From an uncultured Desulfuromonas sp. (GTDB lineage Bacteria; Desulfobacterota; Desulfuromonadia; Desulfuromonadales; Desulfuromonadaceae), in assembly GCF_963678835.1 (NCBI RefSeq), contig NZ_OY787469.1:1488001-1552000 (forward strand): a stretch of 64,000 nucleotides of DNA. Reading direction: 5' to 3'. The position numbers and the translations under genes are program-made. The notes beneath the pieces were generated by a model. It did no database searches. It saw only the letters and a list, made by a program, of their open reading frames with translations, and was not told the DNA's origin. Every line of letters begins with the position of its first letter. Positions within the stretch are counted from its first letter, which is position 1. Shown here one piece after another: positions 1 to 9,787 of this stretch.

Positions 1-1
1 T

Positions 2-223
2 GTGTCGCAAATCAAGATCGACACGAACGAAGGGCTGATCCTCTATACCGGCTTGTACGGTGTGCCGATTAAAATAGGTTGGAAAGACTATGCCGATAAA
101 CTGGATCGGCTTGAAAAGATCTATCCAGAACTTGAGCCCCGCCTGGCGCGGTTGAGTTACATCAATCTCAATGTTCCGGATAAGGTCATCGTTAAGAAGA
201 TGACCGGTCAGACTATATTATGA
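2..223 (+). CDS. ftsQ: Cell division protein FtsQ, C-terminal fragment
   Basis: Only the last 73 codons are in the window; the reading frame runs in from the left edge, so the apparent start is not real. FtsQ is the bitopic inner-membrane divisome protein that links FtsA/FtsZ-side proteins with FtsB/FtsL in the periplasm. The visible residues (TGLYGVPIKIGW, KLDRLEKIYPELEPRL, SYINLNVPDKVIVKK) resemble the end of the periplasmic beta domain of FtsQ, where the chain is said to be computed from a running product and ends in a short basic tail. The identification is supported strongly by position: ftsA starts 67 bp downstream and ftsZ follows, the usual end of the dcw cluster. Confidence 0.85.
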   Translation: MSQIKIDTNEGLILYTGLYGVPIKIGWKDYADKLDRLEKIYPELEPRLARLSYINLNVPDKVIVKKMTGQTIL

Positions 224-290
224 TGAAATACCCGCTATCGTATGGAATGCAAACCGAGAGCCCGAGAACTGGGCAGCAGGGAAGGATTGA

Positions 291-1520
291 ATGAGCAATC
301 GTAAGGAAAATCTGATTGTTGGACTGGATATCGGCACAACGAAAATCTGTGCCATTATCGCCAGTATGACGGATTCGGGGTTGGATATTGTCGGTATCGG
401 GACCAGCGTTTCCCGTGGTTTGCGAAAAGGCGTTGTCATCAACATTGAAAGCACGGTTGATGCGATCAGAAAAGCGTTGCAGGAAGCCGAGTTGATGGCC
501 GGTTGCGAAATCAATTCGGTGTTTGCCGGCATTGCCGGTGCGCATATTACCGGATTTAACTCGCAGGGCGTCATTGCCATCAAGAACCGCGAAGTGACCA
601 GTGAAGATATTCAGCGGGTCATTGACGCGGCCAAGGCGATTGCGATTCCCATGGATCGCGAAGTGATCCATGTGATTCCGCAGGAATTTATTATCGACGA
701 TCAGGATGGCATCAAAGAACCGCTCGGGATGAGTGGTGTGCGTCTGGAGTCGAAAGTGCATATCGTTACCGGTGCGGTGGCCAGTGCGCAGAATATTGTC
801 AAAAGCTGTAATAAAGCCAGTGTCAATGTGGCGGATATTGTTCTGGAGCCATTGGCATCCTCCGAAGCGGTGTTGTCGGCGGACGAGAAAGAACTCGGTG
901 TGGCGATTGTCGATATCGGCGGCGGGACCACGGATCTGGCGATTTTCGTCGATGGGGCGATCAAACATACCGCAGTACTGTCGCTGGGCGGTAACCACCT
1001 GACCAACGACATTGCCGTTGGGCTGCGGACACCCATGGCGGAAGCCGAGCGGATTAAACATGCCTACGGCAGCTGCCTGACCAGTGACATCGGCAAGGAC
1101 GAAACCATTGAGGTGCCGTCGGTTGGCGGTCGCGAACCGCGCATTTTATCCCGGCAACTTCTGGCTGAGATCCTTGAGCCGAGGGTCGAGGAGATTTTCA
1201 CTCTTGTTAACCGAGAGATCGTGCGCAGTGGTTTTGAAGATCTGATCGCTTCGGGTGTTGTGATCACCGGCGGGACCAGTATTTTGCCGGGGATGCCGGA
1301 ATTGGCCGAACAGATTTTTAACCTGCCGGTCCGCCGTGGTTTTCCTCAGGGCATTGGCGGTCTAATCGATGTGGTCAACTCACCCATCTATGCCACGGGT
1401 GTTGGCCTGGTGATCTACGGCAGTAAGAATCAGGAGATCAACAATTTCTCCATTGGCCAGGAAAAAGTATTCGACAAAGTGATGCGCCGGATGAAGGAGT
1501 GGTTCGGCGAATTTTTCTAA
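291..1520 (+). CDS. ftsA: Cell division protein FtsA
   Basis: Actin-like ATPase that anchors FtsZ to the inner membrane and recruits later divisome proteins. The 409-residue length is normal. The N-terminal phosphate loop GLDIGTTKICAII, the second nucleotide loop VDIGGGTTDLAIF and the adenosine motif VITGGTSILPG are all visible. The protein ends with MRRMKEWFGEFF, a short amphipathic helix that in this family inserts in the membrane. An AAGG Shine-Dalgarno precedes ATG 291. The gene sits between ftsQ and ftsZ with short gaps, consistent with one transcript. Confidence 0.97.
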   Translation: MSNRKENLIVGLDIGTTKICAIIASMTDSGLDIVGIGTSVSRGLRKGVVINIESTVDAIRKALQEAELMAGCEINSVFAGIAGAHITGFNSQGVIAIKNREVTSEDIQRVIDAAKAIAIPMDREVIHVIPQEFIIDDQDGIKEPLGMSGVRLESKVHIVTGAVASAQNIVKSCNKASVNVADIVLEPLASSEAVLSADEKELGVAIVDIGGGTTDLAIFVDGAIKHTAVLSLGGNHLTNDIAVGLRTPMAEAERIKHAYGSCLTSDIGKDETIEVPSVGGREPRILSRQLLAEILEPRVEEIFTLVNREIVRSGFEDLIASGVVITGGTSILPGMPELAEQIFNLPVRRGFPQGIGGLIDVVNSPIYATGVGLVIYGSKNQEINNFSIGQEKVFDKVMRRMKEWFGEFF

Positions 1521-1611
1521 AAAGTGACCGGAGAACCGGTTCGTGATGGGCGAGACAACTGTTTGCGGAGAACCTCGTTGCCGCCCGTATCATTCACATG
1601 CAGGGGGAGTC

Positions 1612-2760
1612 ATGTTTGAATTTGATGAAACACTAGACCAGACAGCTAAGATCAAGGTAATCGGTGTTGGCGGAGGCGGCAGCAATGTCGTGGATGCCAT
1701 GATTAACGCCCAGATTATCGGGGTTGAATTTATCGTCGCCAACACAGATGCCCAGGCACTTAAACGCAGTGTGGCACCGATGAAGATTCAGCTCGGCACC
1801 AAACTGACCAAAGGTTTGGGTGCCGGAGCCAATCCCGATATTGGCCGTGAAGCGGCCATGGAAGATCGCAGCCGTATCGTTGAGCTGTTGACCGGCGCTG
1901 ACATGGTGTTTGTCGCCTGTGGTCTCGGCGGCGGTACCGGCACCGGCGCCGCTCCGGTGATTGCTGAAGCCGCCAAAGAGGTTGGTGCGTTGACCGTCGG
2001 TGTGGTTACCAAACCGTTTTCCCGTGAGGGTCGGCAGCGTCTGGTCAAGGCGGAAAGTGGTGTTGAAGAACTGAAGAGGGTCGTTGATTCACTGATTGTT
2101 ATTCCCAATGACCGCCTTATCGGTCTGGCGGGCAAGAATATGAGCATTCTCGATGCCTTTAAACCGTCCGATGACGTGCTGCGCCAGGCGGTTCAGGGGA
2201 TCTCAGATCTGATTACCACCAGCGGCCTGATCAACGTCGACTTTGCTGACGTTAAGTCGGTGATGAGTGAACGCGGTATGGCCATGATGGGCATTGGCGT
2301 CTCTGAAGGGGAAAAACGCGCCAGCGAAGCAGCGCAACAAGCCATCAGCAGTCCGTTGCTGGAAGAGATCGATATTTCCGGGGCCAAAGGTGTTCTAGTC
2401 AACATCTCCGGTTCCAGCAGTATGACCATGGAAGAATTTGACGAAGCATCACGCATCGTTCACGAGAAGGTTCATGAAGATGCCAACATCATCGTCGGTT
2501 TGGTCATCAATGAAGACTTGGGTGAGCGTCTCAAGATTACCGCCATTGCCACCGGCTTTGGTGATTCCTTTGAAAAAGATAAGCGCCACCTGAAGAATAT
2601 CAAGGAAGATGTTGCCAAGATGATCGGCTCTAAAGTTGATCTTGATGTGCCGACCATCATCCGCAACCAACAGCGTGATGCGGCGCGCAATATGCGTCTC
2701 AAAGGCAACGAAGAAGATGAGTACGACATTCCGACGTTCCTGCGTAAGCGCGTCGATTAA
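1612..2760 (+). CDS. ftsZ: Cell division protein FtsZ
   Basis: Tubulin-like GTPase that polymerises into the Z ring at the cytoplasmic face of the membrane. The open frame begins upstream at 1543, but ATG 1612 is preferred. It is preceded by a GGGGGAG Shine-Dalgarno and gives the usual FtsZ N-terminus ([19 protein letters not shown]), followed by the GGGGSN loop. The tubulin signature [10 protein letters not shown], the [15 protein letters not shown] region and the C-terminal conserved peptide [10 protein letters not shown] (binding site for FtsA/ZipA-type partners) are intact. Length from this start is 382 residues, typical. The linker before the tail peptide is short. Confidence 0.97.
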   Translation: MFEFDETLDQTAKIKVIGVGGGGSNVVDAMINAQIIGVEFIVANTDAQALKRSVAPMKIQLGTKLTKGLGAGANPDIGREAAMEDRSRIVELLTGADMVFVACGLGGGTGTGAAPVIAEAAKEVGALTVGVVTKPFSREGRQRLVKAESGVEELKRVVDSLIVIPNDRLIGLAGKNMSILDAFKPSDDVLRQAVQGISDLITTSGLINVDFADVKSVMSERGMAMMGIGVSEGEKRASEAAQQAISSPLLEEIDISGAKGVLVNISGSSSMTMEEFDEASRIVHEKVHEDANIIVGLVINEDLGERLKITAIATGFGDSFEKDKRHLKNIKEDVAKMIGSKVDLDVPTIIRNQQRDAARNMRLKGNEEDEYDIPTFLRKRVD

Positions 2761-2872
2761 GCCTCCACTGCACACCCCAGGTGTTGCAGTGCTACCCGTT
2801 ATCCAGTTAGTGGATCTCCGCCCGCGACGCTGGATAAGTTGTACTGACTCTGGTCATGTATAACTCCCTCAG

Positions 2873-2905
2873 AACGGGGACCCTCGTGGTCCCCGTTCCT
2901 TTTTT
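2873..2905 (+). terminator. Intrinsic terminator after ftsZ
   Basis: A perfect 10-bp stem (AACGGGGACC / GGTCCCCGTT) with a 5-nt loop is followed by CCTTTTTT. It closes the ftsQAZ transcript just before the next gene. Confidence 0.9.
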
Positions 2906-2925
2906 ACCCAAACAGGGCTGTGACC

Positions 2926-4671
2926 ATGGCGCTATCCGCTGACGATATACGCGACAGACATCGTCAACGCCGAACCGATGAGGTTGGTGCGGTGATCAAG
3001 CCGTGGCATGACCAGCTCAAAGTCGCCCTAATCTATCCCAACACGTATTACCACGCCATGAGTAACCTTGGTTTTCAGGCCGTTTACCATGGTATTGTGC
3101 AACGTGATGATTGCTTGTGTGAGCGTTTTTTCCTTCCGGATCGTGATGAGGTCGATTTTTATCACAATAACCAGCTGCTGTCGTTTGAGTCTCAACTCCC
3201 CTTGTGTGACTTCGATGTGGCGATGTTCTCACTGTCGTTTGAAAACGACTATCTGAATCTGCCTAAGCTTTCCGGGATGACCCGCATCCCGCTGTGGCGC
3301 CATGAGCGTGATGCCGCAGCTCCGCTGTTTGTTGCCGGCGGCATCTGCGCAATGCTCAATCCTGAGCCGGTGGCTGATTTCATTGATGCGTTTGTGATCG
3401 GCGAGTCGGAAATTCTGCTGACACCGTTGCTCGATACGTTAAGCCAAGGACTAAGCCGCGATGACGCCTTGGATGAGCTGGTGCGCCAGCCGGGATTTTA
3501 CTGCCCGGACTACTATCTGCCTCACTACGATGACAACGGTCAGCGGACCGGTGTTGATGTGCGCGATCCAGCGCCGCAATGGGTGAAGCGTCAATGGCTT
3601 GCCGACCTCAATACCAGCGACTGCCGCTCGTTTATTCTCACACCTCATACTGCCTTCGGGACCATGCATCTGCATGAGGTGTCGCGAGGTTGTTCACGGG
3701 GGTGTCGGTTCTGTGCTACCGGCTTTACCTATTTGCCGCCGCGAGAAAAGAATGTTGACACGTTGCGTTCACAGGTGCTGCCGGCTCTGGCTGCAGATGA
3801 AACCGCTGGATTGGTGGGCGCTGCCGTCTCCGATTATAGCCACCTTGAGCAGATCAGTCGATTGATACGCGAGCAGGGTGCCCACGTGTCCGTCGCCAGT
3901 TTGCGTATCGACAGCCTGACCCGTGACGACGTTGCCGCACTGCGAGACGGTGGCCAGAAAACGCTGGCTCTGGCTCCAGAGGCCGGTAGTCAGCGGATGC
4001 GTGATCTGATCAATAAAAATTTGACGGAACAGCAAATTATTGATGCGGTGGCTCTTCTGGCTGACGAGGGGATCCTCAATCTCAAGTTGTACTTCCTCAT
4101 TGGCCTTCCCGACGAACAGGCTGAGGATTTGGACATGTTCATTGTCCTGATCAAGACGGTGCGCCATGTTTGGGTGGAAAAGCAAAAACCATTCGGTCGA
4201 CTCGGCACCATCACTGTGTCGGTCAATCCGTTTATTCCCAAACCGGGAACCCCTTTTCAGTGGTGCGCCATGGACACTCAGGCCTCATTGAAGAAAAAAG
4301 TGACCCAACTACGCAAGGCGATCAACCGTCTTGCCAATGTCCACCTGCAGGTGGAATCTCTGCGCAGTGCTGAACTGCAAGCTCTGCTGGCGGTGGGTGA
4401 TCGTCAGGTTGCTCATCTGTTACCGTTGCTGGCCGATGGCATGAACCTGAAAACGGCGTGCCGTAACAGAGGTCTCGATCTGAATCATTTGGTCCATCAA
4501 CCTCGACGACGCGATGCTATTTTGCCGTGGAGTGTGATAGATAATGGTGTGAAAACAGACTATTTGTGGAACGATTATCAGCGCGCTTTGCTCGGTCAAT
4601 TAACCGCCCCTTGTCAACGTGCCTGTACGCGTTGCGGGGTGTGCCATGCTAAAAAGGAGGAAAACGTATGA
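2926..4671 (+). CDS. B12-binding-like/radical SAM protein
   Basis: Putative [4Fe-4S] radical S-adenosylmethionine enzyme of unknown substrate. Residues about 1-230 (VALIYPNTYYHAMSNLGFQAVY, then ESEILLTPLLD) resemble the cobalamin-binding-like domain found in front of many radical SAM cores. The cluster motif CSRGCRFC lies at residues 256-263, with the glycine-rich and 'LYFLIGLPDE' strands of the core after it. A second cysteine group, CQRACTRCGVC, at the C-terminus could hold another cluster. ATG 2926 is chosen over the GTG six bases upstream; neither has a strong Shine-Dalgarno. The stop overlaps the start of the flavoredoxin-like gene (ATGA), so the two are translationally coupled and may share a pathway. 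The DUF2344 partner seen in related proteins is absent here. Confidence 0.8.
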   Translation: MALSADDIRDRHRQRRTDEVGAVIKPWHDQLKVALIYPNTYYHAMSNLGFQAVYHGIVQRDDCLCERFFLPDRDEVDFYHNNQLLSFESQLPLCDFDVAMFSLSFENDYLNLPKLSGMTRIPLWRHERDAAAPLFVAGGICAMLNPEPVADFIDAFVIGESEILLTPLLDTLSQGLSRDDALDELVRQPGFYCPDYYLPHYDDNGQRTGVDVRDPAPQWVKRQWLADLNTSDCRSFILTPHTAFGTMHLHEVSRGCSRGCRFCATGFTYLPPREKNVDTLRSQVLPALAADETAGLVGAAVSDYSHLEQISRLIREQGAHVSVASLRIDSLTRDDVAALRDGGQKTLALAPEAGSQRMRDLINKNLTEQQIIDAVALLADEGILNLKLYFLIGLPDEQAEDLDMFIVLIKTVRHVWVEKQKPFGRLGTITVSVNPFIPKPGTPFQWCAMDTQASLKKKVTQLRKAINRLANVHLQVESLRSAELQALLAVGDRQVAHLLPLLADGMNLKTACRNRGLDLNHLVHQPRRRDAILPWSVIDNGVKTDYLWNDYQRALLGQLTAPCQRACTRCGVCHAKKEENV

Positions 4672-5249
4672 AAAAATCACTAGGTCCCCAAACCCTGGCC
4701 TATCCGACGCCCGTCTATTTGGTCGGCAGTTATGACAAGGACGGCCACGCCAATATGATGAATGCCGCCTGGGGTGGCATCTGCAATTCGATACCGCCAA
4801 GTATTGCTGTTTCTATCCGTAAGGAACGCTACAGTTATGACGGTATTCTTCATCACAAAGCGTTTACCATCAATATCCCCAACGCGGAACTGAGTGTCGC
4901 TGCCGATTATTTCGGCCTTGCCAGTGGCCGCAATGAGGACAAGATTGCCACTGCCGGATTGACCACGGAACGGGCGACTCATGTCAATGCGCCGTTATTG
5001 TGTGAATGCCCGCTGGTGATCGAATGCCGCTTACTCAACCATTTTGAACTGGGTGGTCATACCCAGATGATCGGCGAGATCATGGATGTCAAAGTGGAAG
5101 AGAGTTGTCTCGATGATAACGGAAATCCTGATATTACCAAGGTTGACCCGATGCTGTTTGCTCCGGGAAATCGGGCCTACTTCAAGGTTGGCGAAGAGGT
5201 TGGTAAGGCTTTTGCAATTGGTAAAAGCTTGATGGGAAAATCGTCATAA
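4668..5249 (+). CDS. Flavoredoxin-type flavin reductase family protein
   Basis: A 193-residue FMN-binding split-barrel protein of the flavin reductase-like family. The NAAWGGICNSIPPSIAVSIR and HHKAFTINIPN segments match the flavin pocket region of flavoredoxins from sulfate reducers and their relatives. It probably shuttles electrons through FMN in the cytoplasm; the partner is not known. It starts on an ATGA overlap with the radical SAM gene and has a strong AAGGAGG Shine-Dalgarno of its own. The coupling suggests that it may supply electrons to the radical SAM enzyme, which is an inference from gene order only. Confidence 0.85.
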   Translation: MKKSLGPQTLAYPTPVYLVGSYDKDGHANMMNAAWGGICNSIPPSIAVSIRKERYSYDGILHHKAFTINIPNAELSVAADYFGLASGRNEDKIATAGLTTERATHVNAPLLCECPLVIECRLLNHFELGGHTQMIGEIMDVKVEESCLDDNGNPDITKVDPMLFAPGNRAYFKVGEEVGKAFAIGKSLMGKSS

Positions 5250-5410
5250 ATGGGACAGATGCCCCGCAATATGGCTCAGCTAACTAGGCTAACATGGTTA
5301 TATCACTGATAAAAAATACTGGAACTCACATGTTTATGGCGTCCTCGCACTACACATTAAGGCAGGACGTTTAACGTGAGCATGATGGGGTAAGCTATCG
5401 GGAGGATGAC

Positions 5411-7324
5411 ATGCTTGAAACCAAGAAAAGAGGCCTGATCAAACGGTTCATCCGTCTGATTACCTTTGTGGATTTGCCGATTCGCCGCAAGTTCTCATTG
5501 TTTTCCGTCGGAGTGCTGTTCTGGTTTGTGTTGTTATCCTGTGTGTCGTTTTATGTGCTGGTCGATGTCAATATCAAAACGTCACAAGTGGTGGATCGTC
5601 TGTTGCCTTATGAGCGTTTTGCCCAGGATGCCCTCCGCAGTTCCAACGAGATGGGGCATTTGCTGGTAGACCTTTCTGAAGCCGGTCGTGAACAAACCGT
5701 GACGTTGAAGTCGGAACGGGTTAAAGCCAGTTTGATGGCCATCAGCCAGGGGCTTGAACCGTTGCAGTCACCCAAAATGGCTTCACCACTGCATCTGATT
5801 TGGGAAAAGATCAGTCGCACCAGCTGGATCGACGAGCAGGGCAACCAGAACTATCTGAAAACCGTCACTCTGTCGACTCAGACGTTGATGCAGCTGGTCA
5901 ACGAAATCACCTTTCTTAAGATGGAACAGTTACAGAGCGGCAGTGTTGACCAACCCAAGCTCGAACAATTGACCGGCCGTTTTGTTGCGGCGGAAGCGGA
6001 AATGACCAATGCCACGGTCAGCTTTCTCGAATCGATCTCTCACCAGACCAATCACTATTCCAGTGCCATTACGACGACAACCAGCTACGCATTCTGGATG
6101 ATCATTACCGTGCTGACTCTGGCCAGTGGGCTGTTGGCTATTTTTACGTTCTGGATTTCCGACTCCATCGTCATTCCAGTGTCTTCAATGATTGCTAAAA
6201 TACATACCCTGGCGACCGGCCATGTTGATCTGACCGATAAGATTCAGGTGCGTTCCGACGATGAAATCGGCGAGATGAGTCAGGAGTTTAACGATCTGAT
6301 GGACACGGTGCATGGCATGACGGTGTTCAAAAATGTTATTGAAGAGGATGCCACCCTGGAAGATGTTTACTCGCGTATGGGCGAGGCGTTCAGCACCAAT
6401 GTCCGAATTGAAGATTACCGTATTTATGAGGTCAACTCGGATTATAAAGGGATGCAGGCCGTGTTTCCTGTGGCGATGTCAGAAAAAGAGCTGGATTGTC
6501 ATCCCGATATTCTCACGTCCTGTGATCTGTGCCGGGCAGTGAAAACCGGCCATCCCATCTCGTCGCTGGCCTATGATCGGGTATGCAAACAGTTTATGGA
6601 AGACCAGACCAAGGTGCATGTGTGTGTACCGATGATCATTGGCGGTCATGCCGGTGGCGTGGTGCAGTTTGTTTTTGATAAAGAGGGTGAGCAAGCGTTG
6701 AGCCGTAACGAAATTGAGCAAAAGGTGGCCAAGGCTGAAGCCTATATCAAACAATCGTTGTCGGTTCTTGAAGCCAAGCGTTTGATGAACACGTTGCGCG
6801 AATCTTCGTTGCGCGATCCAATGACCGGTTTGTTCAATCGTCGGTTCCTCCAGGATCAGGCTGGCCATCTCATTGCCGGCACTCTGCGGCGCAAAAAGAA
6901 CATTGGCTTGTTGATGTGTGATATCGATTTTTTCAAGCAGGTCAACGATCAGTACGGTCATGATGCCGGTGATCAGGTGCTTAAGGAGACCTCGGCGATT
7001 ATTCAGAAATCGGTTCGCGAATCGGATGTGGTGGTACGCTTTGGTGGTGAGGAGTTTCTGGTTATTCTTACCGATATTGAGGCCGGTGACGCTATGAGCG
7101 TTGCCGAGAAGATCCGCAGCAATATCGAAGATAAGGTGTTTATGGTTGGCCCGGAAAAAATCCGTAAAACCATCAGCCTTGGTGTCAGCGAATATCCCAG
7201 CGATTCCGAAGGATTCTGGCAATCGATTAAGTATGCTGATGTGGCTCTGTATCAGGCGAAAGAAACCGGCCGCAATAAAGCGTTGCGTTTTGAAGAGGCG
7301 ATGTGGACGGCTGAGGAATTCTGA
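5411..7324 (+). CDS. Membrane-bound diguanylate cyclase (HAMP-GGDEF)
   Basis: Predicted inner-membrane sensor that makes cyclic di-GMP from GTP. Transmembrane segments lie near residues 28-50 and 225-248 and enclose a periplasmic domain of about 170 residues. A HAMP linker (about 237-290) follows, then a cytoplasmic sensor-like region with several cysteines (LTSCDLCRAVK, DRVCKQF) and a C-terminal GGDEF domain. The active-site motif is GGEEF at 545-549. An RESD motif exactly five residues upstream is the product-inhibition I-site, so feedback control is expected. The start has GGGAGG six bases before it. It stands alone as a transcription unit. Confidence 0.93.
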   Translation: MLETKKRGLIKRFIRLITFVDLPIRRKFSLFSVGVLFWFVLLSCVSFYVLVDVNIKTSQVVDRLLPYERFAQDALRSSNEMGHLLVDLSEAGREQTVTLKSERVKASLMAISQGLEPLQSPKMASPLHLIWEKISRTSWIDEQGNQNYLKTVTLSTQTLMQLVNEITFLKMEQLQSGSVDQPKLEQLTGRFVAAEAEMTNATVSFLESISHQTNHYSSAITTTTSYAFWMIITVLTLASGLLAIFTFWISDSIVIPVSSMIAKIHTLATGHVDLTDKIQVRSDDEIGEMSQEFNDLMDTVHGMTVFKNVIEEDATLEDVYSRMGEAFSTNVRIEDYRIYEVNSDYKGMQAVFPVAMSEKELDCHPDILTSCDLCRAVKTGHPISSLAYDRVCKQFMEDQTKVHVCVPMIIGGHAGGVVQFVFDKEGEQALSRNEIEQKVAKAEAYIKQSLSVLEAKRLMNTLRESSLRDPMTGLFNRRFLQDQAGHLIAGTLRRKKNIGLLMCDIDFFKQVNDQYGHDAGDQVLKETSAIIQKSVRESDVVVRFGGEEFLVILTDIEAGDAMSVAEKIRSNIEDKVFMVGPEKIRKTISLGVSEYPSDSEGFWQSIKYADVALYQAKETGRNKALRFEEAMWTAEEF

Positions 7325-7332
7325 TTGTGATG

Positions 7333-7380
7333 TCAAGCCGTGGGCTGCAACTGTTTATTATCTTACAGCCCGCGGCTTGA
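7333..7380 (+). terminator. Stem-loop after the diguanylate cyclase gene
   Basis: Inverted repeat with 15-nt arms (TCAAGCCGTGGGCTG / CAGCCCGCGGCTTGA, one G-T pair) and an 18-nt loop, 8 bp past the stop codon. No T-run follows, so it may be a REP-like hairpin or an mRNA end rather than a true intrinsic terminator. Confidence 0.45.
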
Positions 7381-7420
7381 CATTCATTGTAATCCGTTTA
7401 ATCGATCAAACCACCTAAGG

Positions 7421-9777
7421 ACAAAGTCAAGGTCGCCGGGATTTGTCCCGGCAGCCGACATCCTTTTGACTGGCCGCTCAAAAGGATGCAAAAACCAGCT
7501 TGAACATCTCCTGAGCCTGGATCCACCGACACTGAGTCTGTTTCCGTTATGCTTCACGGATTCGGCTCGCCGCCCTTTAGGTCGGCGAATCGTGCAACTC
7601 ATCATCTCTGGCGTAAAATGTTGACAACAGTTTGACGCCGTTCTCTATTTTTTTCGTGGCACCAATTAACCGGGCGGGACGGTGCCCGCCCTGCAGTCGT
7701 GTGTTATTAAGCAGCCCAGCCCTCCCGTTCAGCAGCACCGAACGCAATGAATGTCAGCGCAATGGTTGTCGGCAACCTGTTTGAGCGTCAGCGAGTTTTG
7801 CCGACATTGCGATGTAAGAGAATGGAGAGAGGGAACCCGAAGGGTGCAATGACGGGAGTCGATTTTGCGGTACTTTTGTCGACGCAAAAGTGCCCCGACG
7901 TGCGGGCGCGGAAGCCCGCGTCACGTGGGTACCACCTTCGCGAACGGATGAAGTTCGCCAGAGCGATTCGTTGCGTATTACGAACCACTGAAGATCAAAG
8001 TCAAGGTCGCCGGGATTCGCCCCGGCAGGCGACATCCTTTTGACTGGCCGCTCAAAAGGATGCAAAAACCAGCTTGAACACCTCCTGGACCTGGATTAAC
8101 CGACAATGCGTCTGTTTCCGTCATGCGTCACGGATTCGGCTCGTCGCCCTTTAGGTCGACGAATCCTGCGACTCATCTCCTTTGGCGTAAAACCGTGATA
8201 ACAATCCTAAGTCGCACTCTATCTCTGGTGTGGCACCAATCAAACGGGCGGGACGGTGCCCGCCCTCCAGTCGTGTGTTATTGAGCAGCCAAGCCCTCCC
8301 GTTCAGCAGCGCCGAACGAAGAGAACGGTCAGCGCGATGGTCGTCGGCAACCTGTTTGAGGACAGATGCCGACTGGGCGAGTTTTGCCGACATCGCGGTG
8401 TAAGAGAATGAAGTGAGGGAACCCGATAGGGTGCATTGGGGTTGTTATGAATCAGAAGAACGAGAGGTGTTGCGTGAGATTTTTTGCGTCAGCAAGGCAG
8501 AGGGAGGAGCTATAGTCGTTCTATGGCGACGACCGATAACGCGGCTGACGTGAAAAAGATCCGCAACAACTCCGTGGAGGCTGATTGATGACAACCCCTT
8601 GGGAGTCGATTTTGCGGTACTTTTGTCGACGCAAAAGTGCCCCGACGTGCGGGCGCGGAAGCCCGCGTCACGTGGGTACCAACATCACGAACGGATGAAG
8701 TTCGCCAGAGCGATCAGTTTCGAATGGCGAACCACTGAAGATCACAGTCAAGGTCGCCGGGTTTCGTCCCGGCAGCCGACATCCTTTTGACTGGCCGCTC
8801 AAAAGGATGCAAAAACCAGCTGAACATCTCCTGACCCTCAGATCAACCGACAATGCGTCTGTTTCCGTTATGCTTTGCAGATCCGGCTCGCCGCCCTTTA
8901 GGTCGGCGAATCGTGCAACTCATCATCTCTGGCGTAAAATGTTGACAACAGTTTGACGCCGTTCTCTATTTTTTTCGTGGCACCAATTAACCGGGCGGGA
9001 CGGTGCCCGCCCTGCAGTCGTGTGTTATTAAGCAGCCCAGCCCTCCCGTTCAGCAGCACCGAACGCAATGAATGTCAGCGCAATGGTTGTCGGCAACCTG
9101 TTTGAGCGTCAGCGAGTTTTGCCGACATTGCGATGTAAGAGAATGGAGAGAGGGAACCCGCAGGGTGCAATGACGGGAGTCGATTTTGCGGTACTTTTGT
9201 CGACGCAAAAGTGCCCCGACGTGCGGGCGCGGAAGCCCGCGTCACGTGGGTACCAACATCGCGAACGGATGATGTTCGCCAGCGCGATCAGCTCCAAATG
9301 ACGAACCATTAAAGATCAAGATCAAAGTCAATGTCGCCGGGTTTCGTCCCGGCAGCCGACATCCTTTTGACTGGCCGCTCAAAAGGATGCAAAAACCAGC
9401 TTGAACACCTCCTGACCCTCAGATTAACCGACAATGCGTCTGTTTCCGTGATGCTTCACAGATTCGGCTCGCCGCCCTTTTGGTCGACGAATCGTGCAAA
9501 TCATCATCTTTGGCGTAAAACCGCGATAACGATTTTGCGCCTCTTTCTATTTCTTGCGTGGCACCGATCAAACGGGCGGGACGGTGCCCGCCCTGCAGTC
9601 GTGTGTTATTCAGCAGCCCAGCTCTCCCGTTTAGCAGCGCCGAACGCAATGAACGTCAGCGCGATCAGTTCCGAGTGACGAACCATTGAAGCTCATGATC
9701 AAAGTCAACGTCGCCGGGTTTTGCTCCGGCCGGCGGCATCCTTTGACTTGCCGACCTGCTCAGGAGCGTTATTTTTT
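7421..9777. repeat. Tandem array of ~0.57-kb hairpin-rich repeats
   Basis: The 2.46 kb between the cyclase gene and selD holds no credible gene. It contains imperfect tandem copies of one long unit starting about 7421, 7991, 8739, 9319 (shortened) and 9696 (stub). Each full unit carries several hairpins: CATCCTTTTGA…TCAAAAGGATG, GGGCGGG…CCCGCCC, and CTTTTG…CAAAAG around TCGACG. A stretch of about 345 bp in the first copy (near 7588-7932) is almost identical to the third (near 8908-9252), which points to recent duplication or gene conversion. Small ORFs here repeat from unit to unit on both strands and look like by-products of the repeat. Confidence 0.85.
8438..8598. mobile_element. MITE-like 161-bp insert in the second repeat copy
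   Basis: The second repeat unit is interrupted between GGGTGCA and GGGAGTCGAT, which are close together in the other copies. The insert has imperfect terminal inverted repeats (GGGGTTGTTATGAATC against GGGGTTGTCATCAATC, 14 of 16). Internally it is again an inverted repeat (GTTGCG…GCGTCAGC against GCTGACG…CGCAAC), so the whole element could fold into one long hairpin. It has no coding capacity. A non-autonomous transposable element is the simplest explanation; no related transposase is seen in the window. Confidence 0.55.
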
Positions 9778-9787
9778 CAGGTGCATC

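Noticed and set aside
5340..5410. Possible c-di-GMP riboswitch before the diguanylate cyclase (AAGCTATCGGGAGG)
   Set aside because: Only the last bases resemble the class I core; the AGGGCAAACC-type half and paired helices are absent.
6479..7336. 285-codon minus-strand ORF
   Set aside because: It lies opposite the GGDEF domain of a clear gene and shows no family resemblance.
7747..9309. Several ORFs of 60-115 codons on both strands in the repeat block
   Set aside because: They recur in every repeat unit, overlap on opposite strands, lack good starts and follow the repeat rather than codon-like divergence.
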